From contig JBKHDI010000001.1 of assembly GCA_046541415.1 (NCBI GenBank), positions 62,001 to 126,000 of the forward strand: 64,000 bases of DNA. Direction: 5' to 3'. The translations under genes were made by a program, and so were the position numbers. Positions 16,224-25,275 of the stretch are shown here, one piece after another. Below the pieces are notes generated by a model. That model saw nothing but the letters and a program-made list of their open reading frames with translations. It was not told the DNA's origin and made no database searches. Within the stretch, counting starts at the first letter, position 1, and each line of letters starts with the position of its first letter. The stretch is from CAZOVB01 sp046541415 (lineage in GTDB: Bacteria; Planctomycetota; Phycisphaerae; SM23-33).

Positions 16224-17534
16224 ATGAAGAGCAGGACGCTTTCGGCGACGTGGATTGTGTTGTTCTACTGTTCAGGGCTTCTCCAGGCCCAGACGGTTGA
16301 TGGGGAAAACGTCGTCTCGGATGCTCCCCAGCCGGACAGGTCAGGCAGCTTCACCGACGACATCGTCGGACGAGACACCCTGACCGACAACTGGTTCGGT
16401 TTCGGCGACAAGCTGGTCCAGCAGGGCATCTGGGTAGGGTTGGGCACGACGAATGTCTACCAGGTCAACACCCACGGCGGGATCAGCACGCACGACCGCG
16501 AAGACCGCTTCACCGGCAGCTATGACCTGGAAGTGGAGTTCGATCTGGAGACGCTGCTGAATCTGCCTGACGCCATACTCTACGCCTACGCGGTGGGCAA
16601 CTACAATGACGGGATCGACCCCGAGTCGATCGGCTCGGCCGTGGGGAACGTCAACGCCGACGCTGCCGGCGACCAGGCGATCATGCTGGCAGAACTGTAC
16701 TACCAGCAGGCCTTGCTGGACGGCCGGCTGATGATCAAGATCGGCAAGATGGACCTGGCTGGCGGCTACGAATGCAAGGACTGCCCGGGCAGCTTCGACG
16801 GAAACAGCTACGCCAACGACGAGGCCACCCAGTTTCTCAACGCAGCCCTGGTCAATAACCCTACGATTCCCTTCCCGGACTATGCTCTGGGCGTGATGGC
16901 GCACTACGAATTCCTTGACTCGCTGTATGTCTCAGCCGCGGTCGGCGATGCCCAGGCCGACGGCAGGGAGACGGGCTTTAACACCGCCTTCCACGACGAA
17001 GACTACTTCTTCAGCATCTTCGAGTTCGGCTACACACCGCGGATTGCCTGTCCCCGCGGCGGGCTGCAGGGGGCCTACCGCGTGGGGGTCTGGTATGACC
17101 CGCAGGACAAGACGCGTTTTACAGCCGGGACGACCAAACGCGATGACGTGGGCTTCTACTTCAGTGCTGACCAGAAAATCTACAACGAAAACGCCGACCG
17201 CGATGGCCAGGGCATGGGCGTCTTCGCCCGCTTCGGCTGGGCTGATGACGACATAAACGCCGTCTCGCTGTTCTGGTCGGCGGGCCTGCAGTACCAGGGC
17301 CTGGTCCCGCAGCGGGATGATGACGTGCTGGCCTTCGGCGTCGCCAGCGGCAAGCTGACGCAGGCGGCTGGGTTCACCGACGCGTGGGAAACCGTCTACG
17401 AGCTCTATTACAGCCTGCAGCTTACCGGCTGGCTGCAGATCACCCCGTCGGTCCAGTACATCCAGGACCCCGGCGCAGCCGATGCCGCCAAGGACGCCCT
17501 GGTTGCGGGACTGCGCCTGCACCTGACGTTCTAG
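16224..17534 (+). CDS. OprB-type carbohydrate-selective porin
   Basis: A 436-residue outer-membrane beta-barrel that would let sugars into the periplasm. It has an N-terminal signal peptide (cleavage after LLQAQ), then LTDNWFGFGDKLVQQGIWVGLGTT, the typical start of the OprB barrel. Alternating amphipathic strands follow, and the protein ends in HLTF, a C-terminal Phe as expected for BAM recognition. AELYYQQ and KIGKMDLAG are conserved OprB strand segments. The ATG at 16224 is preceded by AAGGA. It shows that the organism has an outer membrane. Confidence 0.88.
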   Translation: MKSRTLSATWIVLFYCSGLLQAQTVDGENVVSDAPQPDRSGSFTDDIVGRDTLTDNWFGFGDKLVQQGIWVGLGTTNVYQVNTHGGISTHDREDRFTGSYDLEVEFDLETLLNLPDAILYAYAVGNYNDGIDPESIGSAVGNVNADAAGDQAIMLAELYYQQALLDGRLMIKIGKMDLAGGYECKDCPGSFDGNSYANDEATQFLNAALVNNPTIPFPDYALGVMAHYEFLDSLYVSAAVGDAQADGRETGFNTAFHDEDYFFSIFEFGYTPRIACPRGGLQGAYRVGVWYDPQDKTRFTAGTTKRDDVGFYFSADQKIYNENADRDGQGMGVFARFGWADDDINAVSLFWSAGLQYQGLVPQRDDDVLAFGVASGKLTQAAGFTDAWETVYELYYSLQLTGWLQITPSVQYIQDPGAADAAKDALVAGLRLHLTF

Positions 17535-17553
17535 CTGTCGAGGAGTTAACGGC

Positions 17554-17589
17554 GCCGCCCGCCGGATTCACCCGTTTCCGGCGGGCGGC
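17554..17589. terminator. Terminator after the OprB gene
   Basis: GCCGCCCGCCGGA and TCCGGCGGGCGGC are perfect arms around a 10-base loop, followed on the plus strand by TGTTT. It sits between convergent genes and probably works on both strands. Confidence 0.75.
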
Positions 17590-17618
17590 TGTTTCGGTCT
17601 GACCAGCGGAAGTCTTGA

Positions 17619-17963
17619 CTACGGCTGGAACACGGCCATGTCCACGCCCACTTCTTCGAGCTTCTCGAGCTTCTCCTCTTCCGACAGATTGTTCCAGACC
17701 GGCGGACAGCCGCTGCAGCACATGGCGATCTTCTGGCCCTTGAACTCGACGATCAACGAGTCGGGGACATTTTCCTGGATGGCCATATTCTGCATGATGG
17801 GGCACTTGGTGTTGATGTACGGTCTCTGGGCAGCCTGGGCGTTGCCGTCGGCCGATCCGGGCTGCGTGGCCTGTTCGTCGTCGTCATTGCATCCGGCCAG
17901 GGCCCCGGCCAGGGCCATTACGACGATCGCCGACAGGCAGAACAAGGCGTTGCGGGATTTCAT
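17619..17963 (-). CDS. Lipoprotein with Cys-rich YHS/TRASH-like metal-binding motif
   Basis: A 114-residue lipoprotein: signal peptide with lipobox LAGC, then an acidic/Gln linker. The C-terminal half contains KCPIMQN and, about 33 residues later, MCCSGCPP, a cysteine pattern seen in small YHS/TRASH-type metal-binding domains. The ATG at 17963 follows AGGAAG. The gene is divergent from mntP with a 97-base gap, so a shared response to a metal is plausible (inference). The metal is not determined; copper or another thiophilic ion would fit the cysteines. Confidence 0.7.
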   Translation of the reverse strand: MKSRNALFCLSAIVVMALAGALAGCNDDDEQATQPGSADGNAQAAQRPYINTKCPIMQNMAIQENVPDSLIVEFKGQKIAMCCSGCPPVWNNLSEEEKLEKLEEVGVDMAVFQP

Positions 17964-17984
17964 ATGCCACTTCCTTTCCGTCTC

Positions 17985-18013
17985 TTGTGCGCTTTGTGCC
18001 ATCCGTGTACATT
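17985..18013 (+). promoter_or_regulatory. Putative mntP promoter
   Basis: TTGTGC (17985-17990), a 17-base spacer, then TACATT (18008-18013). The leader is only about 40 bases, too short for a yybP-ykoY manganese riboswitch. Confidence 0.4.
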
Positions 18014-18060
18014 CTAGGACCCCCAAGAGAACCCGACCTTACCTGCACAGGATTTTTGCC

Positions 18061-18627
18061 TTGAGTTGGCTGACTGTCATGCTGATCGCCCTGGGCCTGG
18101 CGATGGACGCCTTTGCCGTATCGTTGGCCGCGGGGCTTACGATCAAGGATCTTACTGCCAGGCACGTGTTCCGGGTGGGGTGGCACTTCGGGCTTTTCCA
18201 GTTCCTCATGCCCGTGATCGGCTGGATCGCCGGTCGACGCGTCTCCGGATACATCAGCAGTTACGACCACTGGATCGCATTCGGGCTGTTGGCCTTCATC
18301 GGCGGGAAGATGGTCTATGAGGCGATTGCCGAGGACGAGCAGGAACGCTCCGATCGCGATCCGTCGCGAGGCCTGCTGCTGGTGACGCTGGCAATGGCGA
18401 CCAGCATAGACGCCCTGGCGGTGGGGGTGTCGATGGCCTTTCTGGATGTCTCGATCTGGTGGCCCTGCATCACCATCGGAATTGTCGCAGCGTTGATGAG
18501 CACGATCGGCATCTTCTCCGGCAGCCGACTGGGCTCGCGGTGGGGCCAGCGGGCGGAGATCCTCGGCGGGCTGGTCCTGCTGACCATCGGGGCCAAGATC
18601 CTCATCGAAAGCTACGTCGGCAATTGA
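18061..18627 (+). CDS. mntP: MntP/YebN-type manganese efflux pump
   Basis: A 188-residue inner-membrane protein with about six transmembrane helices, the standard MntP size. Two inverted-repeat halves each carry the Asp-containing ion motif: GLAMDAFAVSLAAG near the start and TSIDALAVGVSMAF in the middle. The start is taken as TTG at 18061 (AGGA upstream), which gives the full first helix; the next ATG at 18079 would cut into it. It ends 6 bases from the convergent glycosidase stop. Manganese export is assigned from family knowledge. Confidence 0.88.
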   Translation: MSWLTVMLIALGLAMDAFAVSLAAGLTIKDLTARHVFRVGWHFGLFQFLMPVIGWIAGRRVSGYISSYDHWIAFGLLAFIGGKMVYEAIAEDEQERSDRDPSRGLLLVTLAMATSIDALAVGVSMAFLDVSIWWPCITIGIVAALMSTIGIFSGSRLGSRWGQRAEILGGLVLLTIGAKILIESYVGN

Positions 18628-18633
18628 CGGCGG

Positions 18634-19938
18634 TCAGATCAACTTGGCCTGTCCCTCGACGAGCCCGGCCCGGAGGCAGACGTTGACGAAACCCGCGGCC
18701 GACCAGAGCTGGCTGCCCGAACCGCGCACCTGTCCGGTCCGGTAGTCGACTACCTCGTGAAACGTCCCGCCGTTGCGGACGGTCCGCGCCAGCAGGGCGG
18801 CGTTGCGGGGCAGTTCGTCATCCCTTCCCGTCGCGCGCTGCCGGGCCCACAACAACAGCGTGTCGACGTACGGCCAGGACGTATTGTTGTGGTAGAAATC
18901 GTCGCGGCTGTAGAACGGCTCGAACAGCGGCGCCCCGATGTCGCTGATCGGGTAGTCTCCGACGACCTCCATCGCGTCGACGCCCAGGACCACGCCGGCC
19001 AGGACCGCCAAGGCCGAGCCGAGAGCGTCCCGCCGCCCGGCCGGGTTGCCGTGGCGATCCAGGAAGTACTCGAACGTGCCATCCTCCCGCCGCAGCAGGG
19101 CGTGCATGGCCTGGCGAAGCTTTTCGGCCCGGGCGGACCATTCGGCCGCGGCCTGCTTCAGGCCCAGCTCCCGGGCAGCCCGGGACAGCATTGCCATCCC
19201 CCAGACGTAGAGACAATTGGTCGAGGTGGCCCGGACGAGCACGCAATCGGCGATCGAGAACTCCTGTGGATAGCCCGTCGCCTTGTGCGCCGGAAAGTGC
19301 ACGTCGACGAAACTGGCCTGCCCGCGGTAGAGACCGCTGGTCTCGTCCAAAAACCGGTCGTAGAACCGCTGGAAGAACTCGCAGCCGGTCTCGTACATCC
19401 AGCGGTAGTCTTCCTGCCCGGCCTCCAGGCCCAGCAGGTCGCCGGCACAGGCGATCCAGACCACGTCATCGGTCCTGCGGAGGTACCCGTTGCTGCCGTT
19501 GGCCAACTTGAACTGGCGGTGGGGCAGTCCGGTCGGCGTCCATCCCTGGCCCGGCCAGTCGTCGCTTTCGTAGCCTGCTGCGATCTTCAGCCCGATCCGA
19601 CGGCGAACCTGTCGCGAATACTCCAGGCTGGACCGCATCAACTCCGGATACAGACGATTGAGCCCGAGCAGCCCGGCGTAGCTGATGTCCCGGGTGAAAA
19701 CCGTCGGGCCGAACGTCGTGCCCGCCCCGAAATACTGCCTGCCGTCCTCGGCCGTGGCGATGTTCGACTCGATGTCGGCCAGGGCGATCTTCCAGAGACG
19801 CTGCATCATTGGCGTGGCAGGGCCCAGTCTGGCCGGGCAGATCGGCTGTGGGTCGGGCAGGTCGTCCAGCCGGATCGGGCCGAAGCGATCCACCACACAG
19901 TCATCCAGCAGTTGCAGGTCGTCGGATTGGTATTGCAA
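18634..19938 (-). CDS. Six-hairpin (alpha/alpha)6 glycosidase-like protein
   Basis: A 434-residue protein with the repetitive helical pattern of six-hairpin glycosidases (GH63/GH78/GH15-type fold). Acidic candidates are in GPTVFTRDISYAGL and FYHNNTSWPYVDTLLL; the latter resembles the conserved catalytic-helix segment of this superfamily. No signal peptide, so cytoplasmic. The start is TTG at 19938, preceded by AAAGG. I cannot place it in a family with confidence; trimming of imported oligosaccharides is the likely role. Confidence 0.65.
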   Translation of the reverse strand: MQYQSDDLQLLDDCVVDRFGPIRLDDLPDPQPICPARLGPATPMMQRLWKIALADIESNIATAEDGRQYFGAGTTFGPTVFTRDISYAGLLGLNRLYPELMRSSLEYSRQVRRRIGLKIAAGYESDDWPGQGWTPTGLPHRQFKLANGSNGYLRRTDDVVWIACAGDLLGLEAGQEDYRWMYETGCEFFQRFYDRFLDETSGLYRGQASFVDVHFPAHKATGYPQEFSIADCVLVRATSTNCLYVWGMAMLSRAARELGLKQAAAEWSARAEKLRQAMHALLRREDGTFEYFLDRHGNPAGRRDALGSALAVLAGVVLGVDAMEVVGDYPISDIGAPLFEPFYSRDDFYHNNTSWPYVDTLLLWARQRATGRDDELPRNAALLARTVRNGGTFHEVVDYRTGQVRGSGSQLWSAAGFVNVCLRAGLVEGQAKLI

Positions 19939-20015
19939 TGTCAGCCGGGCCTTTCATAGTACATAGTCAGGAAAGAGAGTCTACCCGTCCGGCAGGACAC
20001 CGACAAGCATCCGCC

Positions 20016-20651
20016 ATGGCAGATACTACAGCACAGACTGCTCGATTGATCGTTCTGACGCGATATCCCCGCAGCGGGCAGGTCAAGACGCGCCTGATCG
20101 GACAGCTGGGGCCTTGGCGGGCGGCCGAGTTGCACCGACGGATGGCAGAGTGGACCATCCAGCTGGCTGCGGAATACTGCCGCACCCGCCCGGATACCGA
20201 GTTGCAGGTCGCCTGCACCGGGGCGAGCTTGACGGAGATGCGGGACTGGCTGGGCTGTCGGATTGCGCTGGTATCCCAGCGGGGCGAAGGCTTGGGCGAG
20301 CGGATGCACAACAGCCTGGCCGACGCCCTGGCCGGCGGGTTCTCGCCGGCGTTGGTAATCGGCACGGACTGTCCGCAACTGGATGAACACGTCCTGGAGC
20401 GCGCATCGGCCGCTCTGGAAACCGCCGACGTGGTCTTCGGGCCCGCGGAGGATGGCGGATACTACCTGGTGGGGCTTACCAGGCCCGTGGACATATTCTC
20501 GGGCATCACGTTCGGCCGCAATGACGTGCTGTCGGCCTCGCTGGACCGCTGCAGGTCCCTGGATCTGAAAGTAGCCTGCATCGACAGACTGGCCGACATC
20601 GACAGGCCGGAGGATCTCGCGTTGCTGCCGGAGGGTTTCCTGCCGACTTGA
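20016..20651 (+). CDS. TIGR04282/DUF2064 glycosyltransferase-like protein
   Basis: A 211-residue protein with a nucleotide-diphospho-sugar transferase fold. LIVLTRYPRSGQVKTRLIGQLGP at the N-terminus is the family's nucleotide-binding signature, and LVIGTDCPQL carries the DxD-like metal site; GPAEDGGYYLVGL is the other conserved block. Family members occur in diverse glycolipid and arsenosugar clusters, and the substrate is unknown here. The ATG at 20016 is chosen because the family signature begins shortly after it; no clear ribosome-binding site is seen. The gene is divergent from the six-hairpin glycosidase, with a 77-base gap. Confidence 0.75.
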   Translation: MADTTAQTARLIVLTRYPRSGQVKTRLIGQLGPWRAAELHRRMAEWTIQLAAEYCRTRPDTELQVACTGASLTEMRDWLGCRIALVSQRGEGLGERMHNSLADALAGGFSPALVIGTDCPQLDEHVLERASAALETADVVFGPAEDGGYYLVGLTRPVDIFSGITFGRNDVLSASLDRCRSLDLKVACIDRLADIDRPEDLALLPEGFLPT

Positions 20652-20715
20652 GCTCGACAAGGGGCCTACAATATCGCGGGTGACTTGATTGTGTCCAATC
20701 ACGAAAGGCGACAAC

Positions 20716-21345
20716 ATGACGAAAGTACTGTTTATCCAGTCCTCGCCGCGGGGCCAGCGAAGCCGCTCGATTCAGGTGGCCAAGTCCTTTCTGGAAGGTC
20801 TGGCCGAAGCCAGAGGCCAACTGGAGACCGACACGCTGGACCTCTTTCAGGCCGACTTGCCCCCATTTGACGGCGCGGCCCTGGAAGCCAAGTACGAGAT
20901 CCTTTCCGGCTCTTCGCCCAGCGATGCGCATAGGCAGGCGTGGGCGAAGGTCGAGGCGGTGATCGACCGGTTCACCTCGGCCGACGTGGTCGTACTGGCC
21001 GTGCCGATGTGGAATTTCGGCATCCCGTACGTGCTGAAGCACTTCTTCGACGTGATCGTCCAGCCGGGTTACACCTTCAGCTACGATCCGGAGAAGGGCT
21101 ATTCCGGTCTTGTTACCGGCAAGACGGCCCTGGTCGCCTATGCCCGCGGCGGCGATTACGACGCCGAGGCCCTCCAGGCCGTGGACCACCAGCAGCGGTA
21201 CCTGGAGTTGATCCTCGGCTTTGTCGGATTCGGGGACGTCCGGTCCGTCACGGTCCAGCCGACGCTGATGGGCGATGAGGACAGCAAGTCCCGGAAGCTG
21301 GCCGGGGCCGTCGCAGAGGCCCGGAAAATCGGATCGCAGCTTTAA
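20716..21345 (+). CDS. azoR: FMN-dependent NADH azoreductase / quinone reductase
   Basis: A 209-residue flavodoxin-fold enzyme that reduces quinones and azo compounds using NADH. SSPRGQRSRS at residues 9-18 is the FMN phosphate loop; PMWNFGIPYVLKHFFD is the highly conserved AzoR flavin and dimer segment. The ATG at 20716 has GAAAGG upstream. Its TAA overlaps the stop of the convergent lipoprotein gene in a TTAA tetramer. Confidence 0.9.
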   Translation: MTKVLFIQSSPRGQRSRSIQVAKSFLEGLAEARGQLETDTLDLFQADLPPFDGAALEAKYEILSGSSPSDAHRQAWAKVEAVIDRFTSADVVVLAVPMWNFGIPYVLKHFFDVIVQPGYTFSYDPEKGYSGLVTGKTALVAYARGGDYDAEALQAVDHQQRYLELILGFVGFGDVRSVTVQPTLMGDEDSKSRKLAGAVAEARKIGSQL

Positions 21346-22397
21346 TTCCGGCCGCTTGCGGCGAGGTGGCGTTTGAGCTTCTCGGCCAGTTCGGCTGCGA
21401 TTTTCGCCACGCCGGCATCCGGATCGTTCTGCGCGTTGACCAGGGCGGTGCGGATTTCGGCCAGGCGATACGATGCCACCGTCACGGCCATGGTGTCGTA
21501 GAGCATCTGGTCGTAGAGCGTTTTGCTGTTCCGCGCCAGCACGCGGGCCTGTGCCTGGATGCGCCCATAGTCGATCTGTCGGCCGTCGTCGAAGATCACG
21601 CGGGTGCAGGAGGGCAGCGAGGCCACCGTGTAGCCATCTTCCTGTCGAACCAGCACGGGTCCGGCGAAACGCATGTTCTCTGGTCCGGGATTCTCGCGGA
21701 CGGCCTGCAGATCGGCTTGGCAGTCTCTGCAGGGATCGGCTTGGGGACTGGGCTGACTGGGCCGGTGGACGCGGAGAACCGCGTTGACCAGACAGTCGGG
21801 CTGTTTGCAATGGGCCCCGTCGGAGTGGGAGAGATTCTTGCTGAGCCCGAGGATGTGGGCAGCCTCGTGGCGGAGGGCGATCGGCAGGATGATTCGCGTC
21901 ATCGGGGTGAAATAGGCCATGTCGACGAAGATCGCCGCAGGGTACTCCGTTCGTACATATGGCCTCTCTGCCCTTCGGTTCGCCTGGCGGGACGAATCGT
22001 AGAACAATACGTAGAGATAGGCTGTCCTGTTCCCGGCAGCCATCTCGGCGGGCATGTGCATGCGGCGCAGGGCGAGTTGGATCTCGTCGTTACCCGCGGC
22101 CATGTCTGCGGGAATGGGGCTGTCGCGGTGCACCACGATGCCGCGTGGTTTGTCACAATGGGCCGAAAGGAAGTCCACCAGCGGCTGAACGAAATCTTCT
22201 TCGTTCAGGTAGATTCCCTCCAGGTGGTCGATCTGGACGTAGAGGCGGTCGCAGGTCCGGTCGGACAGGTAGAGCGCCTCGGGGCTCTGCCAGTCGGCCA
22301 GGCGGGCAGGACGCCCCGGCCCGGTGCAACCGACACAGACAGCCGCCCCCGCCAGCATGGCGATCAGCAGCTGATAACGTCGTTGCACCGGGCCCAT
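21342..22397 (-). CDS. Metzincin-like lipoprotein (putative zinc protease)
   Basis: A 351-residue protein with an N-terminal hydrophobic segment ending in CVGC (weak lipobox). Residues 177-181 form HEAAH, followed by G184 and, 10 residues after the second His, H191, giving HExxH...G...H as in metzincins. C197 and C202 (CxxxxC) and C223/C226 (CxxC) follow in a pattern recalling archaemetzincins, but no Met-turn Met is obvious. The C-terminal 90 residues are helical. The ATG at 22397 follows AGAGGAC. It would act in the periplasm or at the outer membrane; substrates are unknown. Activity is inferred from the motif only. Confidence 0.6.
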   Translation of the reverse strand: MGPVQRRYQLLIAMLAGAAVCVGCTGPGRPARLADWQSPEALYLSDRTCDRLYVQIDHLEGIYLNEEDFVQPLVDFLSAHCDKPRGIVVHRDSPIPADMAAGNDEIQLALRRMHMPAEMAAGNRTAYLYVLFYDSSRQANRRAERPYVRTEYPAAIFVDMAYFTPMTRIILPIALRHEAAHILGLSKNLSHSDGAHCKQPDCLVNAVLRVHRPSQPSPQADPCRDCQADLQAVRENPGPENMRFAGPVLVRQEDGYTVASLPSCTRVIFDDGRQIDYGRIQAQARVLARNSKTLYDQMLYDTMAVTVASYRLAEIRTALVNAQNDPDAGVAKIAAELAEKLKRHLAASGRN

Positions 22398-22416
22398 GGC
22401 TGTCCTCTGAGGTCTT

Positions 22417-23235
22417 TCAGACTCCGCTGTAGGCGTTGAACCCGCCGTCGACGGGAACGACAACCCCGGTTACGAACTTGCCCGCGTCGCTCATCAGCCA
22501 GACCAGCGTGCCGACCAGTTCCTCGGCCTCGCCGAAGCGTCCAGCCGGGGTGTGCGAGACAATCTGCTGGCCGCGGGCGGTCAGGCTGCCGTCTTCGTTG
22601 GTCAGCAGGAAGCGGTTCTGCTCGGTCAGGAAGAAGCCCGGCGCAATCGCGTTAACGCGGATCTCCGGGGAGTGGTTCTGGGCCATGTAGACCGCCAGCC
22701 ACTGCGTGAAGTTGCTGATTGCCGCCTTGGCGCCGCTGTAGGCGGCGATGCGGGTCAGGGGGCGGAAGGCGTTCATCGAGGAGATATTGATGATCTGGCC
22801 TTTGCCGGCCGCGGCCATGCCGGCCCCGAAAATCTGCGAGGGCATCATCGTGCCCAGACAGTTCAGATCGAAGACCCAGCGGATCGCGTCGGCGTCCAGT
22901 TCGAAGAACGTGGTGGGGGGGACGCAGGTGGCTTCCTTTTTATTGCCCCCCGCCCCGTTGATCAGCACGTCGCAGCCGCCGAGGGTGTCCAGCGTCTTCT
23001 TCTGGGCGTCTTCGATCTCGCCCTTGTCCAGGACGTTGACCTTGACGGCCACGGCCTTGCCGCCGGCGTCGGTAATCTCCTTGGCCATCGCCTCGGCGCC
23101 TTCGAAGTTGAAGTCCAGCAGGGCGACGTGGGCGCCGCGGCAGGCCAGGGACTTGGCCATCTCTCCGCATAGCACGCCGGCGCCGCCGGTGATCGCTACG
23201 CGCTGGCCGCTGATATCAAACAAACTGTCGGTCAT
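22417..23235 (-). CDS. SDR oxidoreductase, D-mannonate/fructuronate type
   Basis: A 272-residue short-chain dehydrogenase. Cofactor motif TGGAGVLCGEMA, NAG-equivalent NGAGGN, catalytic Ser in ISSMNAF and the YSGAK tetrad (Tyr-x3-Lys). The segment RVNAIAPGFFLTEQNR is characteristic of SDR-type D-mannonate oxidoreductases (UxuB in Thermotoga and relatives), which interconvert D-fructuronate and D-mannonate. Its position directly after uxaE supports that assignment. The ATG at 23235 has AAAGGAAAG upstream. Confidence 0.82.
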   Translation of the reverse strand: MTDSLFDISGQRVAITGGAGVLCGEMAKSLACRGAHVALLDFNFEGAEAMAKEITDAGGKAVAVKVNVLDKGEIEDAQKKTLDTLGGCDVLINGAGGNKKEATCVPPTTFFELDADAIRWVFDLNCLGTMMPSQIFGAGMAAAGKGQIINISSMNAFRPLTRIAAYSGAKAAISNFTQWLAVYMAQNHSPEIRVNAIAPGFFLTEQNRFLLTNEDGSLTARGQQIVSHTPAGRFGEAEELVGTLVWLMSDAGKFVTGVVVPVDGGFNAYSGV

Positions 23236-23273
23236 GACTTTCCTTTCTGCTCTCCGCGAGGGAGAATCGGGTT

Positions 23274-24764
23274 CTACTTGGCGACCTGGGCAAACGGCTC
23301 GACGTGGCGGCCGAGATGGTGGGCCAGGACATCGTAATGCTCTTGCTCGTGCGTCTCCAGCGCCTCGTACATCCGCGTGCGGAATTTCGAGCCGCCCTCG
23401 GCGGTCAGCACGGACCCGAACGTCACGTGGAAGACCTGTCGGGCGTCGAAGTCGTCCAGCAGATCGGCCAGCTGGTCATCGCTGAGCGTATCGGCGGCCG
23501 GGACCTTGCTGACGTCGGCCGAAACGTGGTACGTCGCCTTGTCCGTCTCGTAGCGGTCGCGTGCGAAGTCGAGGATCTCGCGGTACAGGTCGGGCTGAAC
23601 CTTCGAGATCGCCCGCAGCGCTTCGAGGTAGCTCGTCCCGGCGGTCTTGAGGTGCACGGTCCCGCCGGTCATCTCGGCGACGATGGGGTAGATGCTGAAC
23701 TTGTCCGACCCGGAGTGGATCGACATCTTGTACGGGCCAAGCGTCCGCATGACGGCCACGTGTTCGGCGAAGCTCTTGCGGAAGATATCCAGGTCGCCGA
23801 TGTAGTCGACACCTTTCTCGAAGCGCCCGATAAAACGCGGGGCCATCGAGACCCACTTCACGCCGCACCGCTTCAACTCGTTGGCGAAGAAGTAGTGCTC
23901 TGCCGGGCTGGTCGGGCTGTCGGTCTCATCGACGCTGACTTCCAGCTCGAACTTCTCGTCGTCGAGTCTGGTCTGCAGGTGGCGGTACATCTTCAGCGTG
24001 TGAGCCACGGCCCCGCCGTACTTGATGAACGCGCGGTAGAACGTCTCGGCGTCGAAGGCGACGCTCCCGCCACCGACCAGGTCGAACGTCTTGCCGACAT
24101 AGCTGCCTTTCAGATCGGCCGGGCTGGTATCCAGCTGGGCCACCAGGTCGGTCAGGGTATCGAACCGCGATTCCAGTTGGTCGCTGGACAGCTCGTCAGC
24201 CTCGTTGACCACGTGCTGGCCCGGATCGATGGTGAACATCGTAAACCCGGCCGCCACCGTCACGTCGATGTCCTCCAACTGCTGGAGGTGGTCGGCGTCG
24301 GACCCGAAGCCGTCCGTGTAGCCTTCCTGCAGCACGCCGAAGGTGGCCGCGTCCATCACCTGCTCGGGCGTCCGCTGGGTGCGGGTCATCTCGCGGATCG
24401 ACTGCTGGGCCAGGATCGGCACCACGCCGCTGTCGCGGATCGAGCGGATGTGACCCGGCGTCGCCAGGCCCAGCCGATCGCCCAGCCCGGCGCTGGTGGC
24501 CAGGCCGACGCACTTCGCTGCCGTCCAGGGCAGCAGGCGGCGGATGTGCTCTGCCGCGTTGTGGTCGGCCGGTCCGACGCAGACGCACAGGCCGTCGATC
24601 TGGGCGACCTCTTCCGTGCCTTGCCACCAGCCTGGCCCGACGATGCCCACAAGCTTCTGCCTGCCCTTGCCAGCCAGGAAGAACGTCGAACCGTCCTTCT
24701 CGACAATGCTGGATTCGTACACGTCCAGGCCCGTTGCCTGGTCAAGTTGGTCCTTGCTGAGCAT
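23274..24764 (-). CDS. uxaE: Tagaturonate epimerase
   Basis: Epimerises D-tagaturonate to D-fructuronate, joining galacturonate breakdown to the glucuronate branch. At 496 residues it matches UxaE length. Recognisable blocks are YKMSIHSGSDKFSIYP, HLKTAGTSYLEALR and SVDETDSPTSP, carrying acidic and His residues expected to bind the metal. The ATG at 24764 follows AAGGAA. The downstream SDR would reduce the product to mannonate. With the oligogalacturonate lyase at 37-38 kb this makes a partial pectin pathway; uxaC and kduI are not in the window. Confidence 0.88.
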   Translation of the reverse strand: MLSKDQLDQATGLDVYESSIVEKDGSTFFLAGKGRQKLVGIVGPGWWQGTEEVAQIDGLCVCVGPADHNAAEHIRRLLPWTAAKCVGLATSAGLGDRLGLATPGHIRSIRDSGVVPILAQQSIREMTRTQRTPEQVMDAATFGVLQEGYTDGFGSDADHLQQLEDIDVTVAAGFTMFTIDPGQHVVNEADELSSDQLESRFDTLTDLVAQLDTSPADLKGSYVGKTFDLVGGGSVAFDAETFYRAFIKYGGAVAHTLKMYRHLQTRLDDEKFELEVSVDETDSPTSPAEHYFFANELKRCGVKWVSMAPRFIGRFEKGVDYIGDLDIFRKSFAEHVAVMRTLGPYKMSIHSGSDKFSIYPIVAEMTGGTVHLKTAGTSYLEALRAISKVQPDLYREILDFARDRYETDKATYHVSADVSKVPAADTLSDDQLADLLDDFDARQVFHVTFGSVLTAEGGSKFRTRMYEALETHEQEHYDVLAHHLGRHVEPFAQVAK

Positions 24765-24779
24765 GGGTTTCCTTCCCGT

Positions 24780-25259
24780 CTATTCTGGATCCGTCTGCCC
24801 CTGCCAGGCCTCTGCAGCCGACCGGGACTCCTGGTACTTTCCGATTGTGTTTGTCATGCTGCTCCAGGCGATCAACAACCAGAACGCGCCCAGGACAACA
24901 TAGAGTATCTTCAAGCCCTGCAGGTTCCTTCCGACATCTTCGCGTTCGACCCGAAGCACGTACATGTCTGTCAGGCTCAGGGCAACGATACCGAAGAACG
25001 TCAGGATCATCAGGACCCGCCCGACGGCAGCGACGAGACAATGCGTCAGATTGCCCTGCCAGGTCCGACGATCAACTGTCGTCTTGCCTTGATCACCGAT
25101 GAGGTAGAAGCCGTCTTCTGCATCCGGCGTGGTTCCCAGGGCCCGGCCTCCCTGGCGGCTGGTGACAGCACGGAAGGCTACCTCATTGGCCAGCAGCAAC
25201 AGCAGCAACACCATGAGCATCAGCCAGATTCGCGGGATGATCTTCCTGGCGTTCGCCAT
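24780..25259 (-). CDS. Small inner-membrane protein of unknown function
   Basis: A 159-residue protein with three hydrophobic segments: near the N-terminus (RIWLMLMVLLLLLLANEV), one around residues 80-100 and one around residues 120-140. A soluble loop of about 50 residues follows the first helix. I recognise no family. The ATG at 25259 gives the first transmembrane helix a normal position. It lies 16 bases after the lipoprotein gene and 15 before uxaE, so it belongs to the gnd-uxaE-SDR run. Confidence 0.6.
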   Translation of the reverse strand: MANARKIIPRIWLMLMVLLLLLLANEVAFRAVTSRQGGRALGTTPDAEDGFYLIGDQGKTTVDRRTWQGNLTHCLVAAVGRVLMILTFFGIVALSLTDMYVLRVEREDVGRNLQGLKILYVVLGAFWLLIAWSSMTNTIGKYQESRSAAEAWQGQTDPE

Positions 25260-25275
25260 CGCCGGGCCGCTGCGG

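Noticed and set aside
17964..18060. A manganese riboswitch before mntP
   Set aside because: The predicted leader is about 40 bases and shows no yybP-ykoY core.
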